From: Pseudomonadota bacterium
GTDB taxonomy: Bacteria; Chloroflexota; UBA5177
Direction of reading: 5' to 3'
Assembly: GCA_021324655.1 (NCBI GenBank)
Contig: JAJPIP010000070.1
Coordinates: 1-59,706 of the forward strand
Length of the DNA stretch: 59,706 nucleotides
The notes below the pieces were generated by a model. That model did no database searches. It was not told where the DNA came from and worked only from the letters and a program-made list of their open reading frames with translations. The translations under genes were made by a program, and so were the position numbers. Shown here one piece after another: positions 8,096-16,564 of the stretch; position 1 is the stretch's first letter; every line of letters starts with the position of its first letter.

Positions 8096-9706
8096 TTGCT
8101 CCCTGCCGGATGCCTGTACTGCCTGTTCGTCCTCTTTCCGCTGGCGCAGGTCGTCTGGCTCTCTCTTCACAGGGGAAATGCCTTCTCCCTGGACGCGTAT
8201 CGGGCGCTCTGGGCGGACCCCACATTTCACATCAGCCTGGCCAACACGGTGGGGTGGGAAATCGCCGCTGTTCTCGTCCCCACGGCCCTCGCCCTTCCCA
8301 TTGCGCTCGCCGTGGCGCGTGGCCGCCCGGGCCCGCTGATCCCCGCCGTTCTGATTCTCCCCCTCCTCCTCCCGCCGATCGTGGTGGCTGCCCTCTGGAC
8401 GCTCCTCTATTCGCCGGCGGCGGGACCGCTCGCCGTGACCTCTCTCCCGTCACCGGACTTCCTTGGCGATCCGCGGCTCGCCCTGCCCTCCCTCTTCGTG
8501 GCCTGGCTATGGTCGGTGTTGGGAATCGGCGCGCTGCTCCTCTACGCGGGTCTGACGCGGATCGGCCGGGAGTGGGGTGAAGGAGCAGAGGTGGAAGGAG
8601 CTGGGCCGCTGTGGCGGCTCATCCACATCACCCTGCCGGCGCTTCGCCCCGTGATTGCTGTCACGGCGGCGGTCAACGCGGCGCTGGCTCTGCAAGTCTT
8701 CGATCTCATCTTCGCGGTCACGGGGGGTGGTCCGGGGAACGCCACCATGCTCCTCCCGCTGGAGGTGTACGGCCGTGTCTTCGGCGGCCGCCCGGCGCAG
8801 GGCGACGCGGCGGCCGCGCTGGAAGCGGCGCTGGGTGTGGCACTGGCCCTCGCTGCCGCCGGCGCCTGGGGGCGGTCGGAGAGCTTTGGTGGGGAGCCGC
8901 CCGAGCGCCGGAGCGCTCTCGGCGCCATCCTCGCCGCCGTGGCTGCCGTCATTGCCATGCTGCCGATCCTCTGGCTGGTTCCGATCTCCCTGGCGCCGGG
9001 ACGCAGTGCCCTGCTCGGCGGGATCGATGTGAGCCGGCCGACGCTGTCCAATCTCTCCGGCGTTCTCACGCTGGGACTGGGCGGCGCCCTGGCCGAGAGC
9101 GCGGTGCTGGCGCTGATTGCCGTGGCCGGAGTCCTCGTTCTGTCCTACCCGGCTGCCTTTGCCCTGGCCGAGCGTACTTTCCCGCGTCAGCTGAGGCTCG
9201 CTGCCCTGGCGCTCCTGGTCATCGGGTTGTTTCAGGGCACCAGCGCCATCCTGCCGCCGCTCTTCTCGCTCCTGATCTCCCTCGGACTGCTCGATTCGGT
9301 CTGGGGTATCGTTCTCCCTGAGATCGCGCAGGCGTTACCTCTGGCCGTGCTGGTGATCTGGGGGATGCTCCGTCAGATGCCGCGGGAGATTGGAGAGAGC
9401 GCGGAGGTCGACGGCGCCGGACCGTGGCGCCGGCTGGTAGCGATCTCCCTACCGCAGGCACGCCCCGCTCTGATTGTCGCCGGCGTTTGGGCGTTTGCCA
9501 CCTCGTGGAATGCCTATCTCCTGCCGTTAATCGTGTCACAGGGGGTCACAATTACCACGGTTCCGACGTTCCTGGCGGGTCTGATCGGCCGCTCGGACAC
9601 GCAGTACGGGCTGCTTGCCGCCGGTTCGCTCATCGCCGTCCTGCCGGTGGTCGCGGCCGCCCTCCTGCTCCGTTCGGCGCGGGCCGTCGCGGGGGTGCTG
9701 CGATGA
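8096..9706 (+). CDS. Sugar ABC transporter permease, both subunits fused in one chain
   Basis: About 536 residues, twice the length of a MalF- or MalG-type permease. There are two sets of about six helices, each with its own EAA loop that docks the ATPase: EWGEGAEVEGAGP (about 159-185) and EIGESAEVDGAGP (about 431-457). The two loops match the MalF- and MalG-type consensus respectively, so this is a subunit fusion, not a duplication of one gene. The start is uncertain: TTG at 8096 is the first conventional codon, but GGAGAGG at 8071-8077 lies nearer to in-frame CTG codons at 8081 and 8090. The gene follows the binding-protein gene by 24 bp. No ATPase gene is in the window, so a shared MsmK/UgpC-type ATPase elsewhere is needed. 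Confidence 0.88.
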   Translation: MLPAGCLYCLFVLFPLAQVVWLSLHRGNAFSLDAYRALWADPTFHISLANTVGWEIAAVLVPTALALPIALAVARGRPGPLIPAVLILPLLLPPIVVAALWTLLYSPAAGPLAVTSLPSPDFLGDPRLALPSLFVAWLWSVLGIGALLLYAGLTRIGREWGEGAEVEGAGPLWRLIHITLPALRPVIAVTAAVNAALALQVFDLIFAVTGGGPGNATMLLPLEVYGRVFGGRPAQGDAAAALEAALGVALALAAAGAWGRSESFGGEPPERRSALGAILAAVAAVIAMLPILWLVPISLAPGRSALLGGIDVSRPTLSNLSGVLTLGLGGALAESAVLALIAVAGVLVLSYPAAFALAERTFPRQLRLAALALLVIGLFQGTSAILPPLFSLLISLGLLDSVWGIVLPEIAQALPLAVLVIWGMLRQMPREIGESAEVDGAGPWRRLVAISLPQARPALIVAGVWAFATSWNAYLLPLIVSQGVTITTVPTFLAGLIGRSDTQYGLLAAGSLIAVLPVVAAALLLRSARAVAGVLR

Positions 9707-10488
9707 GATGGCCGGCCGTCCTGCTCGCTCTCCTCCTGATGCCGTCGTTCGCGGCCGCTGCATCCCCGCACTATGCGCCGCGGATCAGCGGTTCGGTTGC
9801 CGATTTTCGTCTAGCCGGTATCGAACCGGACGGTGACCCGCTCGATCAGGTCTTGCTGCAGACCACGCTGGCCCCCTCGGCCGGCATGCCGCGCCTCCAC
9901 CTGATCGTGGATACCTACCTGGAAAATTTCCAGCCGGATACCACGCCGGTTCTGCCTGATCTACTGCATCCGAACCAGACAGCGCAGAATCTCGGCGGGT
10001 TTCTGCAGGGCAAAGCGTTGGTGGCGGACGACGCCGGCAAGGTGCTCTATCTGGGGACCTTCATCGCCGAAGCCTTCCTCAACAACAGCAATCATATGGT
10101 CTTGTCCGCTCCGGGCCAGGGGATGGCGCGCGGTGGAGAGATCGCGATCAAGGGGACGTTCACGCTCCGGAAAAACGCCTCGTTGCGCGGCGCGCTGACC
10201 GGGCGCGTGGTCCTGCCGGCCGGCGCGCGGCGTGCCATCGCCCGAGATCAGGGCGCAAAGTTCCCGCCGGTTCGCACGCTCCTCAGCGGCGTGACAGTTC
10301 ATCCTCACGCCATGATGGGCCGGAACACGCAGAGCCACCAGGTTCCTCTACACACCGGCTATGGACCCAGGTCCCACCGTTCGATCTCGCCGGTGACGAT
10401 CGTGACAGCGGCCGGTGCCGTCGTGTGCTTTCTGCTGGCTGTGGTCCTATGGCGGCGTCAGCGGGATCCGGTACCGAAGAGCGAGTAA
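9703..10488 (+). CDS. Exported, membrane-anchored protein coupled to the sugar permease
   Basis: A 261-residue protein with a signal peptide (1-21, cut near AAAS), an all-beta looking extracellular part of about 200 residues and one C-terminal helix (about 227-247) followed by basic residues. The ATG overlaps the permease stop as ATGA (9703-9706), so it is probably made in step with the permease. I recognise no domain. Its position between an ABC importer and a secreted GH5 enzyme suggests a surface accessory for carbohydrate capture, but that is inference. The long upstream extension of the frame is a shadow of the permease. Confidence 0.75.
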   Translation: MRWPAVLLALLLMPSFAAAASPHYAPRISGSVADFRLAGIEPDGDPLDQVLLQTTLAPSAGMPRLHLIVDTYLENFQPDTTPVLPDLLHPNQTAQNLGGFLQGKALVADDAGKVLYLGTFIAEAFLNNSNHMVLSAPGQGMARGGEIAIKGTFTLRKNASLRGALTGRVVLPAGARRAIARDQGAKFPPVRTLLSGVTVHPHAMMGRNTQSHQVPLHTGYGPRSHRSISPVTIVTAAGAVVCFLLAVVLWRRQRDPVPKSE

Positions 10489-10504
10489 ATCGCCACGGGG
10501 ACGG

Positions 10505-10510
10505 TATCAT
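10505..10510 (+). promoter_or_regulatory. Candidate -10 box directly before the GH5 gene
   Basis: TATCAT lies five bases before the ATG at 10516, allowing a leaderless transcript in addition to read-through from the ABC operon. No -35 box is recognised and no Shine-Dalgarno is present. Confidence 0.4.
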
Positions 10511-10515
10511 GGCGA

Positions 10516-12687
10516 ATGATGTTTCGTGTATTGATCCGCTTGTTGTCGGGTCTCGCCATCGCCCTGGTCTTCCTGGGGCTCCCGAGGCGCTCGCACGCAC
10601 AGTCCGCCCCGCCCATCCATCCTCGACAGCTCGCCCTACCGGTCCGTACGTTTCCGGCACGGCCACAGGGCCATACGCTGCCGGCCGGCGCCCAATCCCC
10701 TTTACGATTACAGCCCGGCTCCTCGGCCGGACAGCAGGCGGTCTACGAGCAAATAGTTCGCTGGCGTAGCCACTCGATCCCGCTGACGCTGCGCTACCGA
10801 GCGACGCTCTTTGCGTCCGCCGTGGCGGCAGACGCCGCCGCCGCTGATGCGACGGCCTCGCTCTGGGAGTTGGGGCACCCAGCGCCGAGCGGAGGATTGG
10901 CGATCTTCCGGCTGGAGGAAGGTCGGACGCAGGCGGAGATAGCGGTCGTCATCCGAGCGGGAGCGGCCGAGGCGGAGATCCGGTTGCACGGCCCGAGCAG
11001 AGATCTCTCACATGGCGTTCCCGTCCTCCACCGTGTGGCGCGGACGGCGCGATCTGTCCTGACGTCCCTGCCGCCGGCACCTCCCGCCGCGCCGCCTCCA
11101 CTGCCTCTCTACGTTGCCCCACCCGGAACGGGTCCCATGGTCGAGAGTCCCTCGTTGCTCTCTCTCACCGGCCCAGCGGACTCCGGCGCTTTTCGCAGTG
11201 GATCTCCGGCCCTGGCCGCGCTCGCCCATCCGTCCGGCATGCTTCGTCCAGCGGGCAGTCTCTCTTCGTTTGTCCGGATCATCCCCGGTGATCTCGGCTG
11301 GTACGGCAATACGTCGCTCTACGCCGGCAGCAATGCGGCGGTCACCGCGTTCCAGACGCTGGTGCAGACAAACGACCGGCAATGGCACCGTGTCGCCGTG
11401 CCGGCCATATCGTCCCTTGCCGATGCCGTGGCCGGCTGGAAACGGCCGGACGAGACGGCCATCGCCGTACGCTCCGGCAACCTCATTCTGGTTTTGGCGT
11501 CGGGGACCGGACAGATCGCGGCCGAGTCGAGTGCGGCGGCCTCTATCATGGCGCAGATGCCCACCCGTTTACACGCGCAGGGAACCTCGATCGTCGACGC
11601 CACGGGCCGGCCGGCGCGGCTGACCGGTATCAATTGGTATGGGGCGGAGAGTCCGGATTTCGTCGTCGGCGGCCTGGACGCCCGGCCCTACGGCGACATC
11701 CTGCGCACCCTCCAGGGATTGGGATACAACACCCTCCGGCTCCCCTTCTCGAACCAACTGGTTGAGCAGAACCCCATCGTCACCCAGCACCTCGCCGCCA
11801 ATCCCGATCTGGCCGGGCTGCATGCTCTCGACATCCTGGATCGGATCATTGCTTATGCGGGGGCGTTGGGCATGCGGGTGATTCTCGACAACCACCGCTC
11901 CGATGCCGGCTGGAGCTCGGAGCCCCTGTGGTACACCGACCAATACCCGGAGTCCGCCTTTATCCACGACTGGCAGGTGATGGCGGCGCGCTATGCCGCC
12001 TCGGATGCCGTGGTCGGGATGGATCTGCGCAACGAGCCGCACGGACCGGCGACCTGGGGTGGTGATCCGTCCACCGACTGGCACGGAGCGGCGGAGCGCG
12101 CCGGCAACGCCATTCTGGCCGTCAACCCGACCGTGCTGATCCTGGTCGAGGGCGTGCAGTTTTCGCCGGGCGATCCCAGTGGCTGGTGGGGCGGCAATCT
12201 GACAGGCGTCGCGGCCAACCCGATCGTCCTGACCTATCCGGACGGCTCCTCGGCGCGTGACAAGCTGGTGTACTCGCCGCACGAGTACGGTCCCCTGATG
12301 TGCGGTGGCGGCTGTCCCTGGTTCAATGCGACCACCACGCCTCAGTCGCTGACGGCGGTCTGGGATCACTACTGGGGCTACATCGCCGCTGATCCGGCTC
12401 AACCCTACGCCGCCCCGCTCTGGATCGGCGAGTTCGGGACGTGCAACAACGCCCCGACCTGTGTCGCCGACAGCACGCCCGGCTCGCAGGGACAGTGGTT
12501 CTCATCGCTGCTGACCTACATGCAGCAGCGCGGCATCGACGGCGCCTATTGGGCCGCCAACGGAACGCAGTCCAGCGGTGACACGCGGCAGTACGGCGCG
12601 CCGGAGGGATATGGGCTGCTGAATCCGGACTGGGCGACGCCGCACGCCGTGGTACAAGCGGCGATGACGCCGTTGCTGACGCAGTGA
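10516..12687 (+). CDS. Secreted glycoside hydrolase family 5 (endoglucanase-like) with large N-terminal region
   Basis: A 723-residue exported protein. Residues 1-29 form a signal peptide ending SHAQ. Residues 30-350 hold an unrecognised region with a proline-rich linker around 195-215. Residues about 355-715 form a GH5 TIM barrel starting GTSIVDATGRPARLTGINWYG. The acid/base Glu507 is in DLRNEPHG and the nucleophile Glu639 is in WIGEFGTC; HEYGPL and DNHRSD are also typical GH5 positions. It should cut beta-1,4-linked glucans or mannans outside the cell, feeding the importer encoded just upstream. The N-terminal third may bind the cell surface or substrate; its role is unknown. Confidence 0.88.
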   Translation: MMFRVLIRLLSGLAIALVFLGLPRRSHAQSAPPIHPRQLALPVRTFPARPQGHTLPAGAQSPLRLQPGSSAGQQAVYEQIVRWRSHSIPLTLRYRATLFASAVAADAAAADATASLWELGHPAPSGGLAIFRLEEGRTQAEIAVVIRAGAAEAEIRLHGPSRDLSHGVPVLHRVARTARSVLTSLPPAPPAAPPPLPLYVAPPGTGPMVESPSLLSLTGPADSGAFRSGSPALAALAHPSGMLRPAGSLSSFVRIIPGDLGWYGNTSLYAGSNAAVTAFQTLVQTNDRQWHRVAVPAISSLADAVAGWKRPDETAIAVRSGNLILVLASGTGQIAAESSAAASIMAQMPTRLHAQGTSIVDATGRPARLTGINWYGAESPDFVVGGLDARPYGDILRTLQGLGYNTLRLPFSNQLVEQNPIVTQHLAANPDLAGLHALDILDRIIAYAGALGMRVILDNHRSDAGWSSEPLWYTDQYPESAFIHDWQVMAARYAASDAVVGMDLRNEPHGPATWGGDPSTDWHGAAERAGNAILAVNPTVLILVEGVQFSPGDPSGWWGGNLTGVAANPIVLTYPDGSSARDKLVYSPHEYGPLMCGGGCPWFNATTTPQSLTAVWDHYWGYIAADPAQPYAAPLWIGEFGTCNNAPTCVADSTPGSQGQWFSSLLTYMQQRGIDGAYWAANGTQSSGDTRQYGAPEGYGLLNPDWATPHAVVQAAMTPLLTQ

Positions 12688-12700
12688 GGCGAATCCGTCC

Positions 12701-13825
12701 CTATATCCACCGCCTCCAGTGAAACAGGGAGAGCGCGACAACGGGAACCAGCACCACCGCGATCAGCATCAGGAGGAATCCCTCCGGCGTGTGAATCACC
12801 GGCACGCCCTGGAAGGCGGTGGCGAAGAAGCCGACTATCAGGCTCATCGGCAGGACGATTGCCGAGACGATTGTCAACACCTTGATGATCTTGTTGGTGC
12901 GATGGCTGACGTGGGAGACGTAGATCCCGAAGGCGTTGTTGACCGCCGCGCTGTCGGCGGTGAGGGCTTCGAGTAAATCACGCAGGCGCCCGTCGAGATC
13001 GCGGAAGTAGATTTCCACGCCAGCCGACTCGATCCACGAGAAGTCGGGACGGAGAAAGGCCCGCAAGATGGGGCGGTGCTGTCCGATGAGGGCCGACAAT
13101 GCATAGAGATAACGCTTGAAGCGGAGAAGATCGTTGAGAAACGCCTCGGACAGGGTCCCCAGGGCCCGCTCCTCCATCCGCTCCACTTCAGCACTGATCT
13201 CATGCTGCAGATCCTCGTCATAGACCAGTAGCTCATCGAGGATGAGGTACAGCATAAAGGCGGAGTCGTACTGGATAAGGGCGGGATTGTGAGCGGCGCG
13301 CGCCATAATGCGCTCGGCGAACGGCAGGGGCGACTTGTGGGCGGTGACAAGGTAGTTGCGCCCGACAAAGAGGTCGAGCTGAGTCGCCTGGACCCGGAGT
13401 TCCTGAGGTAGAAGCTGGGGGACGGTGACACTCACGAAGAAGTGATCGGCGTACCGGTGGAGCTGAGGACGCTGCCACTCGGCGGCGGCACTCGTGACCG
13501 CCGCGTCGCCGAGTTGCAGGAGATCGTTGATGGTGGCCAGGTCCTCGCGCCGGAGGTCATCGAGATCGATCCAGACAAAGTTCTCGTCGTGGCGGATGAG
13601 AGAGGCAATCTGAGCGAGAGGAACCGGCTCGGCGGCGAGATCGGCGCGAAACAGCCAGGCGCGAATCCGGTGAGACGTCGTGCCGGCGGCGTTGCCCGCT
13701 TCTTCCTCGATCTCGACGACATCGTGGGCCGGATCGAGAAGATCGGCACGTCCCCGTGCCATCTCGTGAAGATTCGGGGGATTCTCGGTGGCCGAGATCC
13801 CCTCGCGTGCCTCCTGTGAGGGCAT
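12701..13825 (-). CDS. CorA-like metal ion channel lacking the GMN motif
   Basis: A 374-residue protein with the CorA layout: an N-terminal cytoplasmic alpha/beta domain, a long helix, then two C-terminal transmembrane helices and a basic tail. The first helix segment LTIVSAIVLPMSLIVGFF is textbook CorA, but the universally conserved Gly-Met-Asn at its end is replaced by Ala-Thr-Ala (residues 335-337). I set the start at 13825 because the open frame upstream overlaps the zinc-ribbon gene; a GAGGG site lies just before this ATG, and 13762 is an alternative. It may carry a different ion, be regulatory, or be inactive. It ends 13 bp from the convergent GH5 gene. Confidence 0.85.
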   Translation of the reverse strand: MPSQEAREGISATENPPNLHEMARGRADLLDPAHDVVEIEEEAGNAAGTTSHRIRAWLFRADLAAEPVPLAQIASLIRHDENFVWIDLDDLRREDLATINDLLQLGDAAVTSAAAEWQRPQLHRYADHFFVSVTVPQLLPQELRVQATQLDLFVGRNYLVTAHKSPLPFAERIMARAAHNPALIQYDSAFMLYLILDELLVYDEDLQHEISAEVERMEERALGTLSEAFLNDLLRFKRYLYALSALIGQHRPILRAFLRPDFSWIESAGVEIYFRDLDGRLRDLLEALTADSAAVNNAFGIYVSHVSHRTNKIIKVLTIVSAIVLPMSLIVGFFATAFQGVPVIHTPEGFLLMLIAVVLVPVVALSLFHWRRWI

Positions 13826-13836
13826 GCCCTCAGAGC

Positions 13837-14067
13837 CTATCGTGCTGTCGGTTGCGAGACCCGGGCGTGCTGCCCGTGGGATCCCGATCCACTCAAGGCA
13901 CTCTCCCGCGTCGGCCGATCTGCAAATGTCCAACTATCCAGGGCCACGTGCCGGCAGCGAGAGCACATGGTCCAGTGCATCTCGACCTCACGCTCTCCCG
14001 CCGCCTGTCGGTCCGTCCGATAGTAGACGAGATGGTGACCGCAATTAGGGCACAGCATCTCGTTCAT
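13837..14067 (-). CDS. Small zinc-ribbon protein
   Basis: A 76-residue protein with two CxxC pairs, Cys6/Cys9 (LCPNCGHHLVYY) and Cys35/Cys38 (MCSRCRHV), making a treble-clef or zinc-ribbon fold. The ATG at 14067 is preceded by GGGAGGGA at good spacing, better than the ATG at 14082. It lies 11 bp upstream of the CorA-like gene on the same strand and is probably co-transcribed. The C-terminal tail is unstructured. Role unknown. Confidence 0.65.
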   Translation of the reverse strand: MNEMLCPNCGHHLVYYRTDRQAAGEREVEMHWTMCSRCRHVALDSWTFADRPTRESALSGSGSHGQHARVSQPTAR

Positions 14068-14171
14068 AAGTCCCTCCCGCACCCCCGGTGGGGGCCTCCT
14101 ATGGCGTCTTTGAGGCGCAAGAAGTGTGCCCAGCGGCGCGCTTTTCGGAACGAGACACTAGCGGTGACGCA

Positions 14172-15458
14172 TCAGGGATTGGGGGCGTTGAGGGGAGCAT
14201 CGGCTGTCTCGGCCGGCTCGTGCTCTTGCGCCACGACCCGCGCAACCTGACGTCGGGCACGAGATTCGTCGATCGTCAGCAGAAAGGCGATGTCCGCGAC
14301 CATCATGACGGCCAGAATGGGAAAGATGACTCGATAGCCGAAATGATTGCTGAGGAGGCCGGCGATGCCGACGCTGATGGGGGCGGCGACACTCGAGAAC
14401 GCGGCCTGCAGCCCTGTGAAGACCCCGATGCGCGCCTCCGGCACCAGCTGGGCAAGATAGGGATAGGTCAGGGCCGTCGTGGCGGAGAAGCCGCAACCGG
14501 CCAGGATCGCGACCGGGAAGAGAGTGAGGTACGTGGGAGCCACGGTGCCGAGCAAGGCGGCCAGGATGAGGAGCACGGTCCCCAGAGCGATCATGCCGCG
14601 CATGCCGTAGCGCCGCGCCAGCAGACCGAAAGGGTAGGCGAAAATGCCGGCGGCCAGGATCACCGCCAGGTAAACCAGGAGTGCCTTGGCGTGCGAGACA
14701 TGCATGACGGTGACGGTGAAGATGGTCAGGTATGGAATGATGGCGTTCAGGCCGGTCCAGAGGAAGAAGATGCTGACCAGCAGCTTGAAGGCCTCGGTGA
14801 AGGTGCGCATCTCGGCGAGGTAGGTGCGCAGAGGGATGCGCTCCTCCCGCTCCGCCAGGTCGTAGCCGCGTCGCGGCTCGTGGACGCCGAGGACGACGAC
14901 GGCGAAGGTGACGAGGATGATCCCGATCACCGCGTAGACGACCGGCGCCGGAATGTTGTTCTTCTTGAGGGACGCAAACGCGGCGTAGAGGAGAATGGCG
15001 ACCTGACCCAGCAGGGACACCACCGAGAGGATGGCGTTGAACACCGGCCGCTGGACGGGCGGCGTAATGTCGATCATCAGTGACTGGTACGGATCGTAGG
15101 CGGCGTTCCACATGATGGAGAAAAGGATGATGGCGCCGGCGATGAGGGGGAGGGCCGGCGAGCCGGTGCGAGCGAAGAGCGGAACGAGGGCCAGGAAGAA
15201 GAGCGAAATCGGGATACATGTGACCAGGAACGGGCGGCGCCGTCCCAGCGGGTTGGTCGTTCGGTCGCTCCAGCGTCCGATCAGAGGCTGGATGACGACT
15301 CCCTCGATCGTCCGCGTATTGGAGAGGTAGCCGATGATCAGAGCGTTGCTGGTGAACGCGTGGACATACAGAGGCAGGATGGCGTTGTTGAACCCGTTGT
15401 AGACGCCGACACCGATCTGGCCCGCGCTGTAGAGCATCTTCTGGCGCCGCGGGTTCAT
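14172..15458 (-). CDS. MFS transporter of the sugar-cation symporter (GPH/SLC45-like) type
   Basis: A 428-residue protein with twelve predicted helices. The loop IGRWSDRTTNPLGRRRPFL between helices 2 and 3 is the GPH/SLC45 version of the MFS signature (D-R-T-x-N-x-x-G-R-R-R-P). A sugar or glycoside coupled to protons is therefore likely. The start is supported by AGAGGAGGAG about ten bases upstream. A second open frame over the same DNA is arginine/histidine-rich and is a shadow. It is divergent from the ATP-PPase gene with only 25 bp between start codons. Confidence 0.85.
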   Translation of the reverse strand: MNPRRQKMLYSAGQIGVGVYNGFNNAILPLYVHAFTSNALIIGYLSNTRTIEGVVIQPLIGRWSDRTTNPLGRRRPFLVTCIPISLFFLALVPLFARTGSPALPLIAGAIILFSIMWNAAYDPYQSLMIDITPPVQRPVFNAILSVVSLLGQVAILLYAAFASLKKNNIPAPVVYAVIGIILVTFAVVVLGVHEPRRGYDLAEREERIPLRTYLAEMRTFTEAFKLLVSIFFLWTGLNAIIPYLTIFTVTVMHVSHAKALLVYLAVILAAGIFAYPFGLLARRYGMRGMIALGTVLLILAALLGTVAPTYLTLFPVAILAGCGFSATTALTYPYLAQLVPEARIGVFTGLQAAFSSVAAPISVGIAGLLSNHFGYRVIFPILAVMMVADIAFLLTIDESRARRQVARVVAQEHEPAETADAPLNAPNP

Positions 15459-15483
15459 GGCCCCTCACTCCTCCTCTGTCAGA

Positions 15484-16161
15484 ATGGCGAAGATGACGCG
15501 CTACGCTCTGAGTTTCAGCGGTGGTAAGGACTCAACTTTAGCCCTCCACCGCGCCGTTCGCCAGGGATTGGATGTGGCCTGTCTCTTCACGATCTACGAA
15601 GGGTCGTCGGAGCGGGTCCGCTTTCACGGCGTTCGTCCCTCCCTCATCCAGGCGCAAGCCGACGCGGTGGGGATCCCGCTCGTCCTGGACCATACCCATC
15701 CGGATGACTACGACGTGACGCTCGCCCGCGTGCTTGATCGGTTGCAGGCAGAGGGGATCGGCGGCATCGTGTTCGGCAATATCCACCTGGCCGATATCCG
15801 AGGATGGTACGAGGAGCGGACGCTGGCGCGCGGTCTGAAACATGTCGAGCCGCTCTGGGGCGAGGATCCTCTCACGCTGGCACGGGAGGTTGTCGCCGCC
15901 GGATATACTCCGCTCGTCGCCAGTATCGACCTGGCTCGTTTGCCCCGGGAGTGGGTTGGCCGGCAGCTGGACGATGCATTGCTGGACGAGATCGTGCTGC
16001 GCCCCGGGGTCGATCCGGCCGGAGAGCGGGGCGAGTATCACACCTTTGTGACTTCCGGTCCCCTGTTCCGCCGTCCTGTCTCCGCGCGAACCGGCGAGCG
16101 GGTGGAGATGGAAGGACACGCGCTGGTCGATCTCATCCTGGGAGAGGATGATGCGAATTGA
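15484..16161 (+). CDS. ATP-PPase of the diphthine-ammonia ligase-like family
   Basis: A 225-residue protein with the PP-loop SFSGGKDSTLALHRA at the N-terminus. FGNIHLADIRGWYEE and the late GEYHTFVTSGPLF are typical of the adenine nucleotide alpha-hydrolase-like (DUF71) family. The eukaryotic relative amidates diphthine on EF-2; bacterial members have no EF-2 diphthamide, so the substrate is unknown, possibly a cofactor carboxylate. Starts at 15484 or 15493 are possible; neither has a strong Shine-Dalgarno. The last 14 bp overlap the GNAT gene. Confidence 0.8.
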   Translation: MAKMTRYALSFSGGKDSTLALHRAVRQGLDVACLFTIYEGSSERVRFHGVRPSLIQAQADAVGIPLVLDHTHPDDYDVTLARVLDRLQAEGIGGIVFGNIHLADIRGWYEERTLARGLKHVEPLWGEDPLTLAREVVAAGYTPLVASIDLARLPREWVGRQLDDALLDEIVLRPGVDPAGERGEYHTFVTSGPLFRRPVSARTGERVEMEGHALVDLILGEDDAN

Positions 16162-16564
16162 GCGGGGCGACCGGTTCGATCCGGAGGCACAGGCGTTCGA
16201 CGATGCCGCATGGGCCGAGTGGGACGCCGCGCAAGGTCATGTCTGGGAAGAGCAGCCAATCACGTTGACCGTCCGCCGCGAGGGCCGGGTGATGGGAACG
16301 GCGCGCGGCTGGATCGGGATGCGAATGGCGTATCTCTACAGCATCATCGTGCGCCCGGAGGATCGCAGCGCCGGAATCGGGGCTCAACTGCTGGCGGCAT
16401 TTGAGCAGGCAGCGGAGGAAGCGGGTGTACGGCGTCTGGCGCTACGCACCAAGCAAGGGAACCCGGCGCAGCGCTTCTACGAGCGACACGGATGGCACGT
16501 CGAGGCCGAGTTTCCCGACTGGTATCACGGGGAGACGTACGTCCAGATGAGGAAGGATCTCTAG
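16148..16564 (+). CDS. GNAT family N-acetyltransferase
   Basis: A 138-residue cytoplasmic GNAT protein. Motif A for acetyl-CoA is VRPEDRSAGIGAQLLAAFE, and motif B is NPAQRFYERHGW. It overlaps the ATP-PPase gene by 14 bp and uses GGGAGAGG as RBS, so the two form an operon. Substrate unknown. Confidence 0.85.
   Translation: MMRIERGDRFDPEAQAFDDAAWAEWDAAQGHVWEEQPITLTVRREGRVMGTARGWIGMRMAYLYSIIVRPEDRSAGIGAQLLAAFEQAAEEAGVRRLALRTKQGNPAQRFYERHGWHVEAEFPDWYHGETYVQMRKDL

Noticed and set aside
14158-15468. 436-codon frame overlapping the MFS gene on the same strand
   Set aside because: Arginine/histidine-rich with no hydrophobic pattern; the other frame is a clear twelve-helix transporter with a strong RBS.
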